Below are positions 44,627-53,193 of a stretch of 53,517 nucleotides of DNA, one piece after another. Numbering within the stretch: the first letter of the stretch is position 1; each line of letters begins with the position of its first letter. A model generated the notes under the pieces. That model did not search any database. It was not told the origin of the DNA and saw nothing but the letters and a program-made list of their open reading frames with translations. The DNA is from an uncultured Bacteroidota bacterium (GTDB lineage Bacteria; Bacteroidota; Bacteroidia; Bacteroidales; P3): assembly GCA_902784465.1 (NCBI GenBank), contig CACZUZ010000009.1:1-53517 (forward strand). Direction: 5' to 3'. The translations under genes were made by a program, and so were the position numbers.

Positions 44627-45628
44627 ATGGCTTACAACCTTAGAAACCGCAATTTTCTGAAGATTTTAGACTTCAGCCCCAAAGAGTTAAACTATCTCCT
44701 CGACCTGGCTCGCGACCTGAAACGCGCCAAATATGCCGGTACCGAGCAGCCCCACCTCAAAGGCAAGAACATTGCCCTGATTTTCGAGAAGACCTCCACC
44801 CGCACACGCTGCGCTTTCGAGGTCGGTGCCAAGGACCAGGGTGCACACGTCACCTATCTCGGCCCCACGGGTAGCCAAATCGGCATCAAGGAGAGCATGA
44901 AAGACACCGCACGCGTGCTGGGTCGCATGTTCGACGGCATCGAGTACCGCGGCTTTGACCAGGCCACCGTCGAGGAGCTGGCCAAATACGCCGGCGTTCC
45001 CGTATGGAACGGCCTTACCGCTGAGGCTCACCCCACACAGATTCTCGCCGACTTCCTCACCATCCAGGAGCACACCGACAAGCCCCTCAACCAGGTGAAG
45101 TTCGCCTATATCGGCGATGCCCGCTACAACATGGGCAACAGCCTCATGGTTGGCGGCGTGAAGATGGGTATGGACATCCGCATCATCGCCCCCAAGAAGC
45201 TCCAACCTGCCAAGGACCTCATCAAGCAGTGCGAGGCTATAGCCAAGGAAACCGGCGCCAAACTCACCGTCACCGACAATGTCGAGAAGGGCGTTAAAGA
45301 CCTCGACTTCATCTACACCGATATCTGGGTATCCATGGGCGAACCCGACAGCGTATGGAAAGAGCGCATCGACATGCTCCTGCCCTACCAGGTCAATGCC
45401 GAACTGATGAAGAAAACCGGCAACCCGAAGTGCAAATTCATGCACTGCCTCCCCGCCTACCACAACCTGGAGACCAAGGCCGGCCGCGACGTTCACGAGA
45501 AATTCGGCCTCAACGGCATCGAGGTCACCGAGGATGTCTTCGAGAGCGAGAACAGCATCGTCTTCGACGAAGCCGAGAACCGCATGCACACCATCAAGGC
45601 TGTGATGGTCGCCACCCTGGGAGACTGA
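44627..45628 (+). CDS. arcB: Ornithine carbamoyltransferase
   Basis: A 333-residue transcarbamylase. The carbamoyl-phosphate loop STRTR is at residues 57-61, the AHPTQ motif is in [11 protein letters not shown] near residues 136-146, DxxxSMGE near 230 (TDIWVSMGE) binds ornithine, and HCLPA is at about residues 273-277 with the catalytic Cys. The sequence is of the ornithine type, not the succinylornithine type used for biosynthesis in many Bacteroidetes. That, with arcC directly upstream, supports a catabolic role making carbamoyl phosphate from citrulline. The enzyme is cytoplasmic and probably trimeric or larger. Confidence 0.93.
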   Translation: MAYNLRNRNFLKILDFSPKELNYLLDLARDLKRAKYAGTEQPHLKGKNIALIFEKTSTRTRCAFEVGAKDQGAHVTYLGPTGSQIGIKESMKDTARVLGRMFDGIEYRGFDQATVEELAKYAGVPVWNGLTAEAHPTQILADFLTIQEHTDKPLNQVKFAYIGDARYNMGNSLMVGGVKMGMDIRIIAPKKLQPAKDLIKQCEAIAKETGAKLTVTDNVEKGVKDLDFIYTDIWVSMGEPDSVWKERIDMLLPYQVNAELMKKTGNPKCKFMHCLPAYHNLETKAGRDVHEKFGLNGIEVTEDVFESENSIVFDEAENRMHTIKAVMVATLGD

Positions 45629-45646
45629 TTCGATTGAAAACTGAAG

Positions 45647-45699
45647 ATTGAGAATTGAGAATTTGGCTGGCGTATCATGCCGAATTCTCAATTCTCAAT
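45647..45699 (+). terminator. Long inverted word repeat after arcB
   Basis: Arms of 21 bases, ATTGAGAATTGAGAATTTGGC and its inverse GCCGAATTCTCAATTCTCAAT, with one mismatch, around an 11-base loop and followed by TTTTATTT. It could end arcB transcripts or attenuate the transporter gene. The arms are themselves tandem TTGAGAA words, so this is the same kind of word array folded on itself. Confidence 0.7.
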
Positions 45700-45760
45700 T
45701 TTATTTCATGAAAGACAATTCACATGGATATTATTCAACTCACTATTTTCAACTACTGAC

Positions 45761-46957
45761 ATGAATTGGTTTACAAAACTTCTGACAGACGGTGGCGTAG
45801 GGACAACAGTCCTCATGCTTTCCGTATCGATATTTATTGGATTATTCCTTGGCAAGTTCAAGATCAAAGGGATCTCGCTGGGTATCACCTGGGTGCTTTT
45901 TGTTGGCATCATCCTCAGTGCCTTAGGCATCAGCTGCAACCACGACATGCTACACATCATCAAGGAGTTCGGACTGATACTCTTCGTCACCGCTGTCGGC
46001 CTTCAGGTGGGTCCTGGCTTCTTCCGCACCTTTAAGAAAGGCGGTCTTGCCCTCAACCTCGTTGCCCTCACCAATGTTGCACTGGGAGTGGTCATCACCG
46101 TCATCGTCTCCAAGCTGGCTGGCGAGAGCCTCTTCGATATGGCTGGCGTCTACACCGGTGCCGTCACCAACACTCCTGGACTCTCCGCCGCCCAGCAGGC
46201 TGTACGCGACCTGGGACAGGCTGATGTCGCCGACCGGCTGGCCAACGGCTATGCCGTGGCCTATCCCCTCGCCGTGGTGGGCATGATATTGACCTGCATC
46301 ATCTTGCGTCCCCTCTGCCGCATCGACCTCAAGAACGAGCCTGCCACAGAGACTACCGTCGAGGCAAAAAGCGAAAAACAAGCGACACCCACATCCCAAC
46401 GCCACAAAGTCAACCTGATACCCATCTTCATCATCATCGCGGTGGGCATCATCCTTGGCAGCATCCCCATCCCCGTGGGCATGTCGGCCCCCGTCAAGCT
46501 CGGCTTGGCAGGTGGTCCTCTCGTCGCCGCCCTCATCGGCAGCTGGCTGGGCGTTAAGAAAGGCTGGTTCACAACGGAATTCACCGACTCGCATGGTATA
46601 TGGATGCTGCGCGAGGTTGGCATAGCCCTCTTCCTTGCCGGCGTAGGCCTTGGCGCAGGTGGCAGCTTCGTCTCCACCATCCAGGCTGGCGGCTACCTAT
46701 GGATTATCTACGGATTCATCATCACCGTCATCCCTCCCATCATCCTCGGACTCTTCTGCCGTCTGGTGCTGAAAACCAACTACTACACTCTCATGGGTGT
46801 CATCGGCGGCATGCACACCGACCCCCCGACGCTGGCCTTCGCCAACAACATTGCACCCGAGGGATGCAAGCTCCCCAACACCGGCTACGCCACGGTCTAC
46901 CCCCTCACCATGTTCCTCCGCATCTTTACGGCCCAACTGCTGGTACTACTGGCATAG
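45761..46957 (+). CDS. YidE/AspT-type transporter lacking the RCK domains
   Basis: A 398-residue membrane protein with two Asp-Al_Ex-type halves of about five membrane segments each. The first half has FGLILFVTAVGLQVGPGFF and YTGAVTNTPGLSAAQQA. The second repeats these as VGIALFLAGVGLGAGGSFV and GVIGGMHTDPPTLAFA. AspT/YidE proteins exchange amino acids or dicarboxylates and usually carry two TrkA-C/RCK-C regulatory domains between the halves (total about 550 residues). Here only a linker of about 30 residues rich in E, T and K is present. The start at 45761 is chosen because it begins the first membrane segment closely; upstream frame is repeat-derived. Next to arcC-arcB, an arginine, citrulline or ornithine substrate is a reasonable guess. 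Confidence 0.85.
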   Translation: MNWFTKLLTDGGVGTTVLMLSVSIFIGLFLGKFKIKGISLGITWVLFVGIILSALGISCNHDMLHIIKEFGLILFVTAVGLQVGPGFFRTFKKGGLALNLVALTNVALGVVITVIVSKLAGESLFDMAGVYTGAVTNTPGLSAAQQAVRDLGQADVADRLANGYAVAYPLAVVGMILTCIILRPLCRIDLKNEPATETTVEAKSEKQATPTSQRHKVNLIPIFIIIAVGIILGSIPIPVGMSAPVKLGLAGGPLVAALIGSWLGVKKGWFTTEFTDSHGIWMLREVGIALFLAGVGLGAGGSFVSTIQAGGYLWIIYGFIITVIPPIILGLFCRLVLKTNYYTLMGVIGGMHTDPPTLAFANNIAPEGCKLPNTGYATVYPLTMFLRIFTAQLLVLLA

Positions 46958-47094
46958 GGAGAGACAAAGACACCATGAATATAGTACTTATCAGGAGTGT
47001 TGAATGGAAGACGGAAAAATGAAAAATCGACCTATTTTTTTCATTTTTATACCGCGTTTTAAGGCAAAGAAAGCCGTACAAAATAAAAAAACAG

Positions 47095-47130
47095 AAGCGT
47101 TTTTCATTGGCACATGAGAAACGCTTTTTT
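47095..47130 (+). terminator. Rho-independent terminator after the transporter
   Basis: AAGCGTTT and AAACGCTT arms with extra inner pairing TCAT/ATGA, followed by a T run (CTTTTTTG). It closes the arc-transporter region. Apart from the promoter below, the 46958-47342 gap holds no other supported feature. Confidence 0.8.
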
Positions 47131-47249
47131 GTCCTATTTTGTCAGTAATATTATTGATTTACAAAAATATGCAAACCAACAAACAAACTCAATCCACCTT
47201 CCCTCATTCATTTCGTTTTTTTTTTGAGCTTCATTATCAAAAAAAAAAG

Positions 47250-47258
47250 TATATTTGC
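47250..47258 (+). promoter_or_regulatory. Promoter -7 box for upxY
   Basis: TATATTTGC matches TAnnTTTGC; a TTTG at 47223-47226 lies 23 bases upstream, slightly far. The start codon is 85 bases downstream, leaving a leader where an antiterminator could load. Confidence 0.6.
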
Positions 47259-47342
47259 AGATTATTTCAACCAGCAAAGCCATGCAGAATTGCATAACGG
47301 CTCTGGCGTTGCCGTGGGAAAAGTCAACTCTCAATTCGCGAA

Positions 47343-47897
47343 ATGCCCGGACAAGACAACAAATGGTATATAGCCGAGTGTAAGCCGACTAAGGAACGCA
47401 CCATACGCTCCTCGCTCGAGAGAGCTGGCTATACGGTCTACGTGGCAAGCCAGAGAGAGACAAGGGTGTATGCCAGCCGCAACCGCCATGAGGTGGAAAA
47501 GGTAGTCATTCCCGGCAAGATTTTCATCAACACTACGGAAAGCGGGATCTGGAATATTCTTCTGGACTATCCCGGCATATACCGTTTTATGATCAATCGG
47601 GCCGCTGCCGACCACGAGAAAGGCAAACGTGTGTATGCCCATGTTTCGGAAGCGGAGATGCAACAGCTGCAGTATGTCCTCAACAATGCACCCAATCCAG
47701 TGATGTTCACAGCCAATGGCCTCACCTTGGGACAGCAGATAGAGGTTGCGAGAGGACCGCTGAAAGGGCTAAAAGGCGAGCTTGCAAAGATTGAAAATGT
47801 CACCTGTATTGTCCTAAAGATGGAGATGGGCGAGCGCAACTACGTCTTCACCGAGATTTCCATTCAGGACGTAAAGCCGCTGGACATCCAGCAATAA
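47343..47897 (+). CDS. UpxY-type transcription antiterminator (NusG paralog)
   Basis: A 184-residue specialised NusG. The N-terminal NGN domain (residues about 6-105) begins KWYIAECKPTKERTIRSSLE and contains VVIPGKIFINTTES. The C-terminal KOW domain lies near residues 128-170 (LTLGQQIEVARGPLKGLKGE). UpxY proteins of Bacteroides sit first in a capsular polysaccharide operon and let RNA polymerase read through its leader. Here the likely targets are the genes to the right, ending in WbqC and DegT-type genes at the window edge. Confidence 0.88.
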   Translation: MPGQDNKWYIAECKPTKERTIRSSLERAGYTVYVASQRETRVYASRNRHEVEKVVIPGKIFINTTESGIWNILLDYPGIYRFMINRAAADHEKGKRVYAHVSEAEMQQLQYVLNNAPNPVMFTANGLTLGQQIEVARGPLKGLKGELAKIENVTCIVLKMEMGERNYVFTEISIQDVKPLDIQQ

Positions 47898-47906
47898 ATA
47901 TAAAAA

Positions 47907-48848
47907 ATGTCGAAAATATCAGTCATTGGCGCCGGAGAAGTCGGAGCCTCATGTGCCGCATGCATGGCCGAACGCGACTTTGTCAACGAAATCGTAATTG
48001 TAGATAAGAAACAGGGAGTGGCAGAGGGCAAGGCTCTGGACTTGCGACAGAGTGCAGCACTGAAAAGATTCGATACCATAGTCAAGGGCGTTACTGCAGA
48101 CTATTCGGCAATATCGAACTCGGATGTGGTGGTTATAGCTGCAGGCAATCCTCGAAAACCAGGCATGGAGCGCAACGACTTGATGGTCACGAATGCCAAG
48201 ATAATGCGCGAGGTGTGCCAACAAGTGGCCAAATATTCGCCCAATGCAGTTATTATAGTGGTTTCAAACCCTTTGGATGTTCTTTGTTATTGTGCATTGA
48301 AGAGTAGCGGTTTCCCTGACAACAGGGTTATGGGTATGAGCGGTCAGCTTGATGCAGCACGTTACAAGTCCTACATAGCAGAGACATTGAATGTTTCCAC
48401 TAAAGATATTCAGGCACTAATACTGGGAGGACATGGCAAGTCAATGATACCCATGCCGCGTTACACTACTATTGGAGGTATTCCTATTCGAAACCTGCTT
48501 GATGAAGAAAAAGTACAGGCAGCAATCCAAAGGACGAGGTTAGGCGGAGAGGAGGTTATAGATCATCTTGGACGTTCTGGATGGTATGCTGCAGGGGCTG
48601 CGGTATGCGATATGGTGGAGTCTGTCATCTGCGACCAGCGCAGAGTTTTCACTGTTTCAGCTTATCTAAAAGGGGAGTATGGCTATAAAGATATCTATTT
48701 GGGAGTGCCAGTGATTTTGGGAAAGAATGGCGTAGATAGAATCATAGAGCTTGAATTGGATTCGGAAGACAGAAAACGGTTTGACATCTCACAGCGTGTA
48801 GTTCGTGCAGCTCTCGAGGGGCACTATTTCCCCATCGAAAAAAAATGA
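47907..48848 (+). CDS. mdh: Malate dehydrogenase family protein
   Basis: A 313-residue L-lactate/malate dehydrogenase fold enzyme. The NAD-binding start is KISVIGAGEVGASCAACM. AAGNPRKPGMERNDL near residues 77-92 carries the Arg pair that selects malate. The catalytic His is in LGGHGKSMIPMPRYTTIGG near residues 172-190, where the usual HGD/HGT position reads Lys. VLCYCALKSSGFPDNRVMGM precedes it. It should interconvert malate and oxaloacetate with NAD(P). It follows upxY by nine bases and has lower third-position GC than genes such as fbaA, which hints at a different history. Confidence 0.85.
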   Translation: MSKISVIGAGEVGASCAACMAERDFVNEIVIVDKKQGVAEGKALDLRQSAALKRFDTIVKGVTADYSAISNSDVVVIAAGNPRKPGMERNDLMVTNAKIMREVCQQVAKYSPNAVIIVVSNPLDVLCYCALKSSGFPDNRVMGMSGQLDAARYKSYIAETLNVSTKDIQALILGGHGKSMIPMPRYTTIGGIPIRNLLDEEKVQAAIQRTRLGGEEVIDHLGRSGWYAAGAAVCDMVESVICDQRRVFTVSAYLKGEYGYKDIYLGVPVILGKNGVDRIIELELDSEDRKRFDISQRVVRAALEGHYFPIEKK

Positions 48849-48884
48849 ATAACATAAAATTATAATAAACAGTCTAATAAAAAA

Positions 48885-50252
48885 ATGAAAGAACCTATCG
48901 AAATGAAGAGTCTCTATTCGCATGAGACTGATGTTTACAATCTTAAAGGATTTCAGCCGCAGATTGTCGATGCCGACTATCTGAAAAACCTCGGTGTCAC
49001 CGTTGAGCCCTCCGACGAGACTATGCAAGGCCTTATCCGCGGTTCCAAGGTGTTCATGAAACGCCTGGAGGAGCATACCGTCATCCCCCGTTCGATGGTC
49101 TATCTGGAGGATTGCGACCCCGAGAAGGTGGAGACCGAAATCCACAATTATACCGGCCGCTGCCCAACGCTGACCTTCGAGGTCAACCCTATCAAAGGAT
49201 GCCACGTGGGCTGCCAATACTGCCTGGTCACCGACGGTGTGCACGAACAGAAACTGGTGGCTTACGAGAACTACCATCTCTATGTACGCAAACTCCTTGA
49301 GGAGATGAACGGAGCATGCAGCGAAAACCCTAACGCCGTGACGAAGGAAGACATTATCGAACGCAACCGCCTGCTGCAGGAACTAGCCAACGCTATCGTC
49401 GAGGCTCCTGAGAGGAAGAAGGAGATTGAACAGAAGATTGTAGCGCTCAGCATCGGCAAGAACTGGAACCACTACTATTACTTCACCCCTAAGACCGAGG
49501 CTCTTCAGGAACCGACATTGTACACTGGCATTGCCCACCGCATACTGCGTGAGTTCATTGCCCACTTCAAGAAATACCCCAACAGCAACGCCCGCCTCTT
49601 CATCGCCTCCAAGGCCGGCACCAAGCACCTCATGGTTGAGAACGAGGGCGAGACCATCCTCGACCTCTTCGAGCAACTGAAAGACCGTATGCAGTTCAAC
49701 ACCTCGGTGAGTATCATGCCCACGGAGTTCCGCAACCTCCTGGAACCATACGCCGCCCCGATAGAGGAGCGCCTCGCTGCCGTGAAGATGTGCCAGGAAC
49801 GCGGCATCCCCGCCAACTCGGCGCTGGTACAGCCCATCTTTGTGCCCTACCTCACCGACGAGCGTATCAAAGAGTTTTTCGACATGCTACACAATGCTGG
49901 CATCATCAACTACAAGCCCGAGTTCCTCACGGCCTGCATGGAGAACCTGGCTCAGCTGGGACAGTGGCTCGGCTACTTCGACAAAGACCTGGAGCGTGAA
50001 CTGTACATGGACTATATCAGCCCCAAGAACGCCGACCACCGCAAACAGCGGGGCCGCACCGCCCCCAACCGAGCGCTGTCGATAGAGAATATCGAGCGGA
50101 TGAAGAAGTATACCGACTCCATCGGCATGTCGACCAGCATCTGCTACTGGGTTCGCAACCAGCTCAATGTGCCTACAGAATACATCCCCATCATCAACCG
50201 CAACGGTTTCCAGTGCCTGGGCTACCAGTCGAAACTGTTTAAAAGCGAATAG
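48885..50252 (+). CDS. Radical SAM protein of unknown function
   Basis: A 455-residue protein with the radical SAM cluster motif Cys106-x3-Cys110-x2-Cys113 (KGCHVGCQYCLVTDG). It is preceded by a domain of about 95 residues and followed by a half-barrel region including ARLFIASKAGTKHL and MQFNTSVSIMPTEFRNLLEP. A C-terminal part with STSICYWVRNQLNVP follows. The layout somewhat resembles spore photoproduct lyase-like proteins, but the substrate cannot be told. Upstream spacing to mdh is 36 bases; downstream lies a palindrome array. An alternative start is ATG 48903. Confidence 0.82.
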   Translation: MKEPIEMKSLYSHETDVYNLKGFQPQIVDADYLKNLGVTVEPSDETMQGLIRGSKVFMKRLEEHTVIPRSMVYLEDCDPEKVETEIHNYTGRCPTLTFEVNPIKGCHVGCQYCLVTDGVHEQKLVAYENYHLYVRKLLEEMNGACSENPNAVTKEDIIERNRLLQELANAIVEAPERKKEIEQKIVALSIGKNWNHYYYFTPKTEALQEPTLYTGIAHRILREFIAHFKKYPNSNARLFIASKAGTKHLMVENEGETILDLFEQLKDRMQFNTSVSIMPTEFRNLLEPYAAPIEERLAAVKMCQERGIPANSALVQPIFVPYLTDERIKEFFDMLHNAGIINYKPEFLTACMENLAQLGQWLGYFDKDLERELYMDYISPKNADHRKQRGRTAPNRALSIENIERMKKYTDSIGMSTSICYWVRNQLNVPTEYIPIINRNGFQCLGYQSKLFKSE

Positions 50253-50264
50253 CCGAGAATAAAA

Positions 50265-50589
50265 GTCCCGCAGAAATAGCAGAAATCACGGAAATAGAAC
50301 ACTCCCAGAATATTTCTGCCATTTCTGCCATTTCTGCGGGACAAAATAAAAACTCGCAAAAAACAGAAACCACGGAAATGGCTCACATGAATCTTTCTGC
50401 CATTTCTGCCATTTCCGCGGGACAAAATAAAGTCCCGCAGAAAGAGCAGAAATCACGGAAATGGCTCACATGAATCTTTCTGCCATTTCTGCCATTTCTG
50501 CGGGACAAAATAAAAACCCGCAAAAAAAACAGAAACCACAGGAATGGCTCACATGAATCTTTCTGCCATTTCTGCCATTTCCGCGGGAC
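50265..50589. repeat. Palindromic repeat array, left of GxxExxY gene 2
   Basis: Four units of about 73-78 bases: 50265-50342, 50352-50423, 50432-50506 and 50516-50589. Each begins GTCCCGCAGAAA (or the decayed ACTCGCAAAA / ACCCGCAAAA) and ends TTTCTGCGGGAC or TTTCCGCGGGAC. The right halves carry TTTCTGCCA repeated twice and the left halves the matching GCAGAAATCACGGAAAT, so each unit folds as a long imperfect hairpin. Units 1 and 3 have complete left arms; units 2 and 4 are eroded on the left. Confidence 0.95.
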
Positions 50590-50604
50590 ACAAATTATAG
50601 ATAG

Positions 50605-50985
50605 ATGACTGACAACGATATAACATATCAAGTTCGCGGTGCCATCTACGATGTGTATAAGAAGCTTGGTCCGGGTCTGTTAGAATCCGTCTATGAAGAG
50701 GCAATGGCCTACGAACTACAAAAGAGAGGTCTTAATGTCAAACGGCAATTGGATGTACCGATACATTATGATGGACATTTGTTGAAAACACCTTTGCGTC
50801 TGGATTTGCTTGTTGAAGACAGGGTTATTGTAGAGTTGAAAAGCGTAAAGGAACTTCAAGATGTTTTTTTTAAGCAGACAAGGACTTATCTTAAATTGAT
50901 GGATTTGAAAGTAGGTATCCTTGTCAATTTCAACACAGATAATATCCTTGATAATAGCATACATCGAGTTGTCAATGGCTTATAG
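50605..50985 (+). CDS. GxxExxY protein (PD-(D/E)XK-like nuclease), copy 2
   Basis: A 126-residue relative of the 38429 gene. It has GPGLLESVYEEAMAYELQKR near residues 22-41, LRLDLLVEDRVIVELKSV near residues 72-89 with the same Asp and ELK, and VGILVNFNTDN near 105. The two proteins agree in motifs but differ in most other positions, so they are old paralogs or separate acquisitions rather than a fresh duplication. The gene starts 15 bases after the last left-hand palindrome and stops six bases before the first right-hand one. Its codon use is more AT-rich than that of its neighbours. Confidence 0.88.
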   Translation: MTDNDITYQVRGAIYDVYKKLGPGLLESVYEEAMAYELQKRGLNVKRQLDVPIHYDGHLLKTPLRLDLLVEDRVIVELKSVKELQDVFFKQTRTYLKLMDLKVGILVNFNTDNILDNSIHRVVNGL

Positions 50986-50991
50986 AATTAT

Positions 50992-51227
50992 GTCCCGCAG
51001 AAAGAGCAGAAATCACGGAAATAGAACACTGGAACCTTTCTGCCATTTCTGCCATTTCTGCGGGACAAAATAAAAGTCCCGCAGAAAGAGCAGAAATCAC
51101 GGAAATAGAACACTCCCAGAATCTTTCTGCCATTTCTGCCATTTCCGCGGGACAAAATAAAGTCCCGCAGAAAGAGCAGAAATTACGGAAATAGCACGCA
51201 TGAATATTTCTGCCATTTCCGCGGGAC
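50992..51227. repeat. Palindromic repeat array, right of GxxExxY gene 2
   Basis: Three units: 50992-51066, 51076-51153 and 51162-51227. All begin GTCCCGCAGAAAGAGCAGAA and end with GCGGGAC. The loop region varies (CACTGGAACC, CACTCCCAGAATC, GCACGCATGAATA), while the arms are nearly constant. Spacers between units are AAAATAAA. The last unit lies 21 bases before the next start codon. Confidence 0.95.
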
Positions 51228-51248
51228 AAAAAATAATTATTGAGAAAT

Positions 51249-52457
51249 ATGAATTGTCAAGACGTTTGCTTTCAGCTGTTTGCTGACAAAACCGACTACT
51301 ACCACCACTGGCATCACGACCGCCCGATGCTGATAACATCGGAGCGGCGTGATGAGCTGCGGCGTATGCAGGCCCTGCTCTACAAGTGCATCGCCTATAT
51401 GGCGGAACACTACCGCGAGTGGGTGCCGCAATACATGCCCTTGGACGAGAAGGTGATGGAGATTCTGGACCGCCAGAGCCGCTATCCCTTCCGGGCAGGA
51501 GCCTACCGTCCCGACTACCTCATCAGCGAGGATGGACAGCTGCTGTTGGTGGAAATCTCCTGCCGCTTCTTCGGACACGGCATCTGGGCCAACTACCCCT
51601 CGGTGATAAAGGCAGAGCAGTTCATGGCTGAGCATCCCGACGCCTCGTGGGAGAACCGCTACGACGAACTTCTGACCCACATGCGCGACATCGTTCCCAC
51701 GGGCTTGCCCGTCTATGTGCTGAAGAGCGGCGACCGAGGCAGCGAGAGTGCTTTCTACACAAAGTTCTATGAGTACTATGGACATGATGTCACGATATTT
51801 GAAACTGCCGAAGTGGAGGCAAATATCGACAAGTGGAGTCACAATGCGGTGGTATTCAGTGCGCTCAATCAGGAAGACCTTCTGTCCTTCCGGATGGAAA
51901 CATTGCAAGCCATGATCGATGTACGGATGCTTAACGACTTCCGCACCATCTTCCTCATTCACGACAAGCGTTTCCTGCACCTCATCTTTGTGGATGACTT
52001 CACACGTCAATGCCTCACGGAAGAGGAAACAGTCTTCCTACGCCAGCACACTATACCGACGTTTCTACCACATGCCCCCCATACCACAAAAGGGGATATT
52101 TGGGAGGATGCACTGAAGAACAAAGACAAGTACATCGTCAAGCCTTACAATCTGGGCAAAAGCGAAGGACTCTATGCGGGCGTGATGACCGACGAAGAGA
52201 CATGGCGAAAAGCAATTTTCAATTCCTGTAATATTCTCCAGCCATTCATCAAGCAACGAACCTATCCCTGCGAGTGGGAGGGCAAGCACTACGACGAGTA
52301 TGTGTGCGGCATGATGCTGTGCATGGACGACCGCTATTTCGACAGCGGCGTGTTCCGCACAAGCAGCGTCCCTGTGAGCAACAAGGTGGACTTACGCAAA
52401 ATGTGTGTCATCCACAGTGATGATGAAGAATTAAAAAAACAGTGTTTTGTATTATGA
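51249..52457 (+). CDS. ATP-grasp-like protein in the polysaccharide locus
   Basis: A 402-residue protein. The start ATG 51249 is preferred over TTG 51240. The segment KDKYIVKPYNLGKSEGLYAG near residues 295-315 resembles the ATP-binding hairpin of ATP-grasp enzymes. RPDYLISEDGQLLLVEISCRFFGHG near residues 85-110 and the C-terminal YDEYVCGMMLCMDDRYFDSGVFRTS resemble the outer parts of glutathionylspermidine-synthase-like or circularly arranged ATP-grasp folds. The function may be peptide or amide bond formation on a surface glycan building block, but this is inference. It overlaps the wbqC gene by four bases. Confidence 0.65.
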   Translation: MNCQDVCFQLFADKTDYYHHWHHDRPMLITSERRDELRRMQALLYKCIAYMAEHYREWVPQYMPLDEKVMEILDRQSRYPFRAGAYRPDYLISEDGQLLLVEISCRFFGHGIWANYPSVIKAEQFMAEHPDASWENRYDELLTHMRDIVPTGLPVYVLKSGDRGSESAFYTKFYEYYGHDVTIFETAEVEANIDKWSHNAVVFSALNQEDLLSFRMETLQAMIDVRMLNDFRTIFLIHDKRFLHLIFVDDFTRQCLTEEETVFLRQHTIPTFLPHAPHTTKGDIWEDALKNKDKYIVKPYNLGKSEGLYAGVMTDEETWRKAIFNSCNILQPFIKQRTYPCEWEGKHYDEYVCGMMLCMDDRYFDSGVFRTSSVPVSNKVDLRKMCVIHSDDEELKKQCFVL

Positions 52458-53173
52458 TAGAAGGAAAAAAATGCATCGCGATTTGGCAGCCGTATTTCTT
52501 CCCCTACATCGGCTATTGGCAGGTCATACATACCGCCGACCTCTTTTTTGTTGGCGACAATGCCCACTATATCAAAAACGGATGGATTAACCACAACCGT
52601 ATCCTGGGGCAAGGCGACCAGCCGCAGTACTTTGGCATTGAAGTGAGCCATGCATCGCCCGATCGTCTCATCTGCGAGACGGAACGGGTGGTTAACCTCA
52701 AACGGGCGGAGAAGATGTGTCGGATGCTTAGAAACTGCTACGGCAAAGCTCCCTACTACAATGAGGCGATGGAAGTCATCAGGCCTATCATAATGGACGA
52801 GGAGACTGACCTGACGCGCTATCTGGTGAAACAACTGAGAACCGTAGCCGGATACCTGGGCATCACGACCGAAATCAGGTTGCTATCCGAAGTGTCAGCC
52901 CGTTGGGACTGCAAGGCTCCGGAGGTAATCCGTCGCACCTGCCTGCATAACGGTTGTTCCGACTATCTGAACTCTATCACTGGGACAAAATTCTACAACA
53001 AGGAGGCTTTCAGCGAGATGGGCATCAGTCTCCACTTTATACGTCGCAACGACGATATTAGATACAAGCAGCGCTGCGAAGAGTATGTCCCCGACCTGAG
53101 CATCATCGACACAATGATGTACTGTTCGCGCGAGGAGATACATGACATGTTGGACCGTTACCATTTCGTATAA
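52454..53173 (+). CDS. WbqC-like family protein
   Basis: A 239-residue WbqC family protein. The start ATG 52454 overlaps the previous stop (ATGA). The family start AIWQPYFFPYIGYWQVIHTADLFF is clear, followed by YIKNGWINHNRI and the C-terminal NSITGTKFYNKEAF...ISLHFIRRND pattern. WbqC proteins are found in O-antigen and capsule clusters and are thought to act in making acylated or amino-modified nucleotide sugars; the exact reaction is unsettled. The adjacent sugar aminotransferase fits such a role. Confidence 0.88.
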   Translation: MIEGKKCIAIWQPYFFPYIGYWQVIHTADLFFVGDNAHYIKNGWINHNRILGQGDQPQYFGIEVSHASPDRLICETERVVNLKRAEKMCRMLRNCYGKAPYYNEAMEVIRPIIMDEETDLTRYLVKQLRTVAGYLGITTEIRLLSEVSARWDCKAPEVIRRTCLHNGCSDYLNSITGTKFYNKEAFSEMGISLHFIRRNDDIRYKQRCEEYVPDLSIIDTMMYCSREEIHDMLDRYHFV

Positions 53174-53193
53174 CAATACAAAACAAGAATATT

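Noticed and set aside
50265..51227. CRISPR array
   Set aside because: Units repeat regularly, but each whole unit is a palindrome with only 7-10 base spacers of near-constant AAAATAAA sequence. There are no unique spacers and no cas genes.
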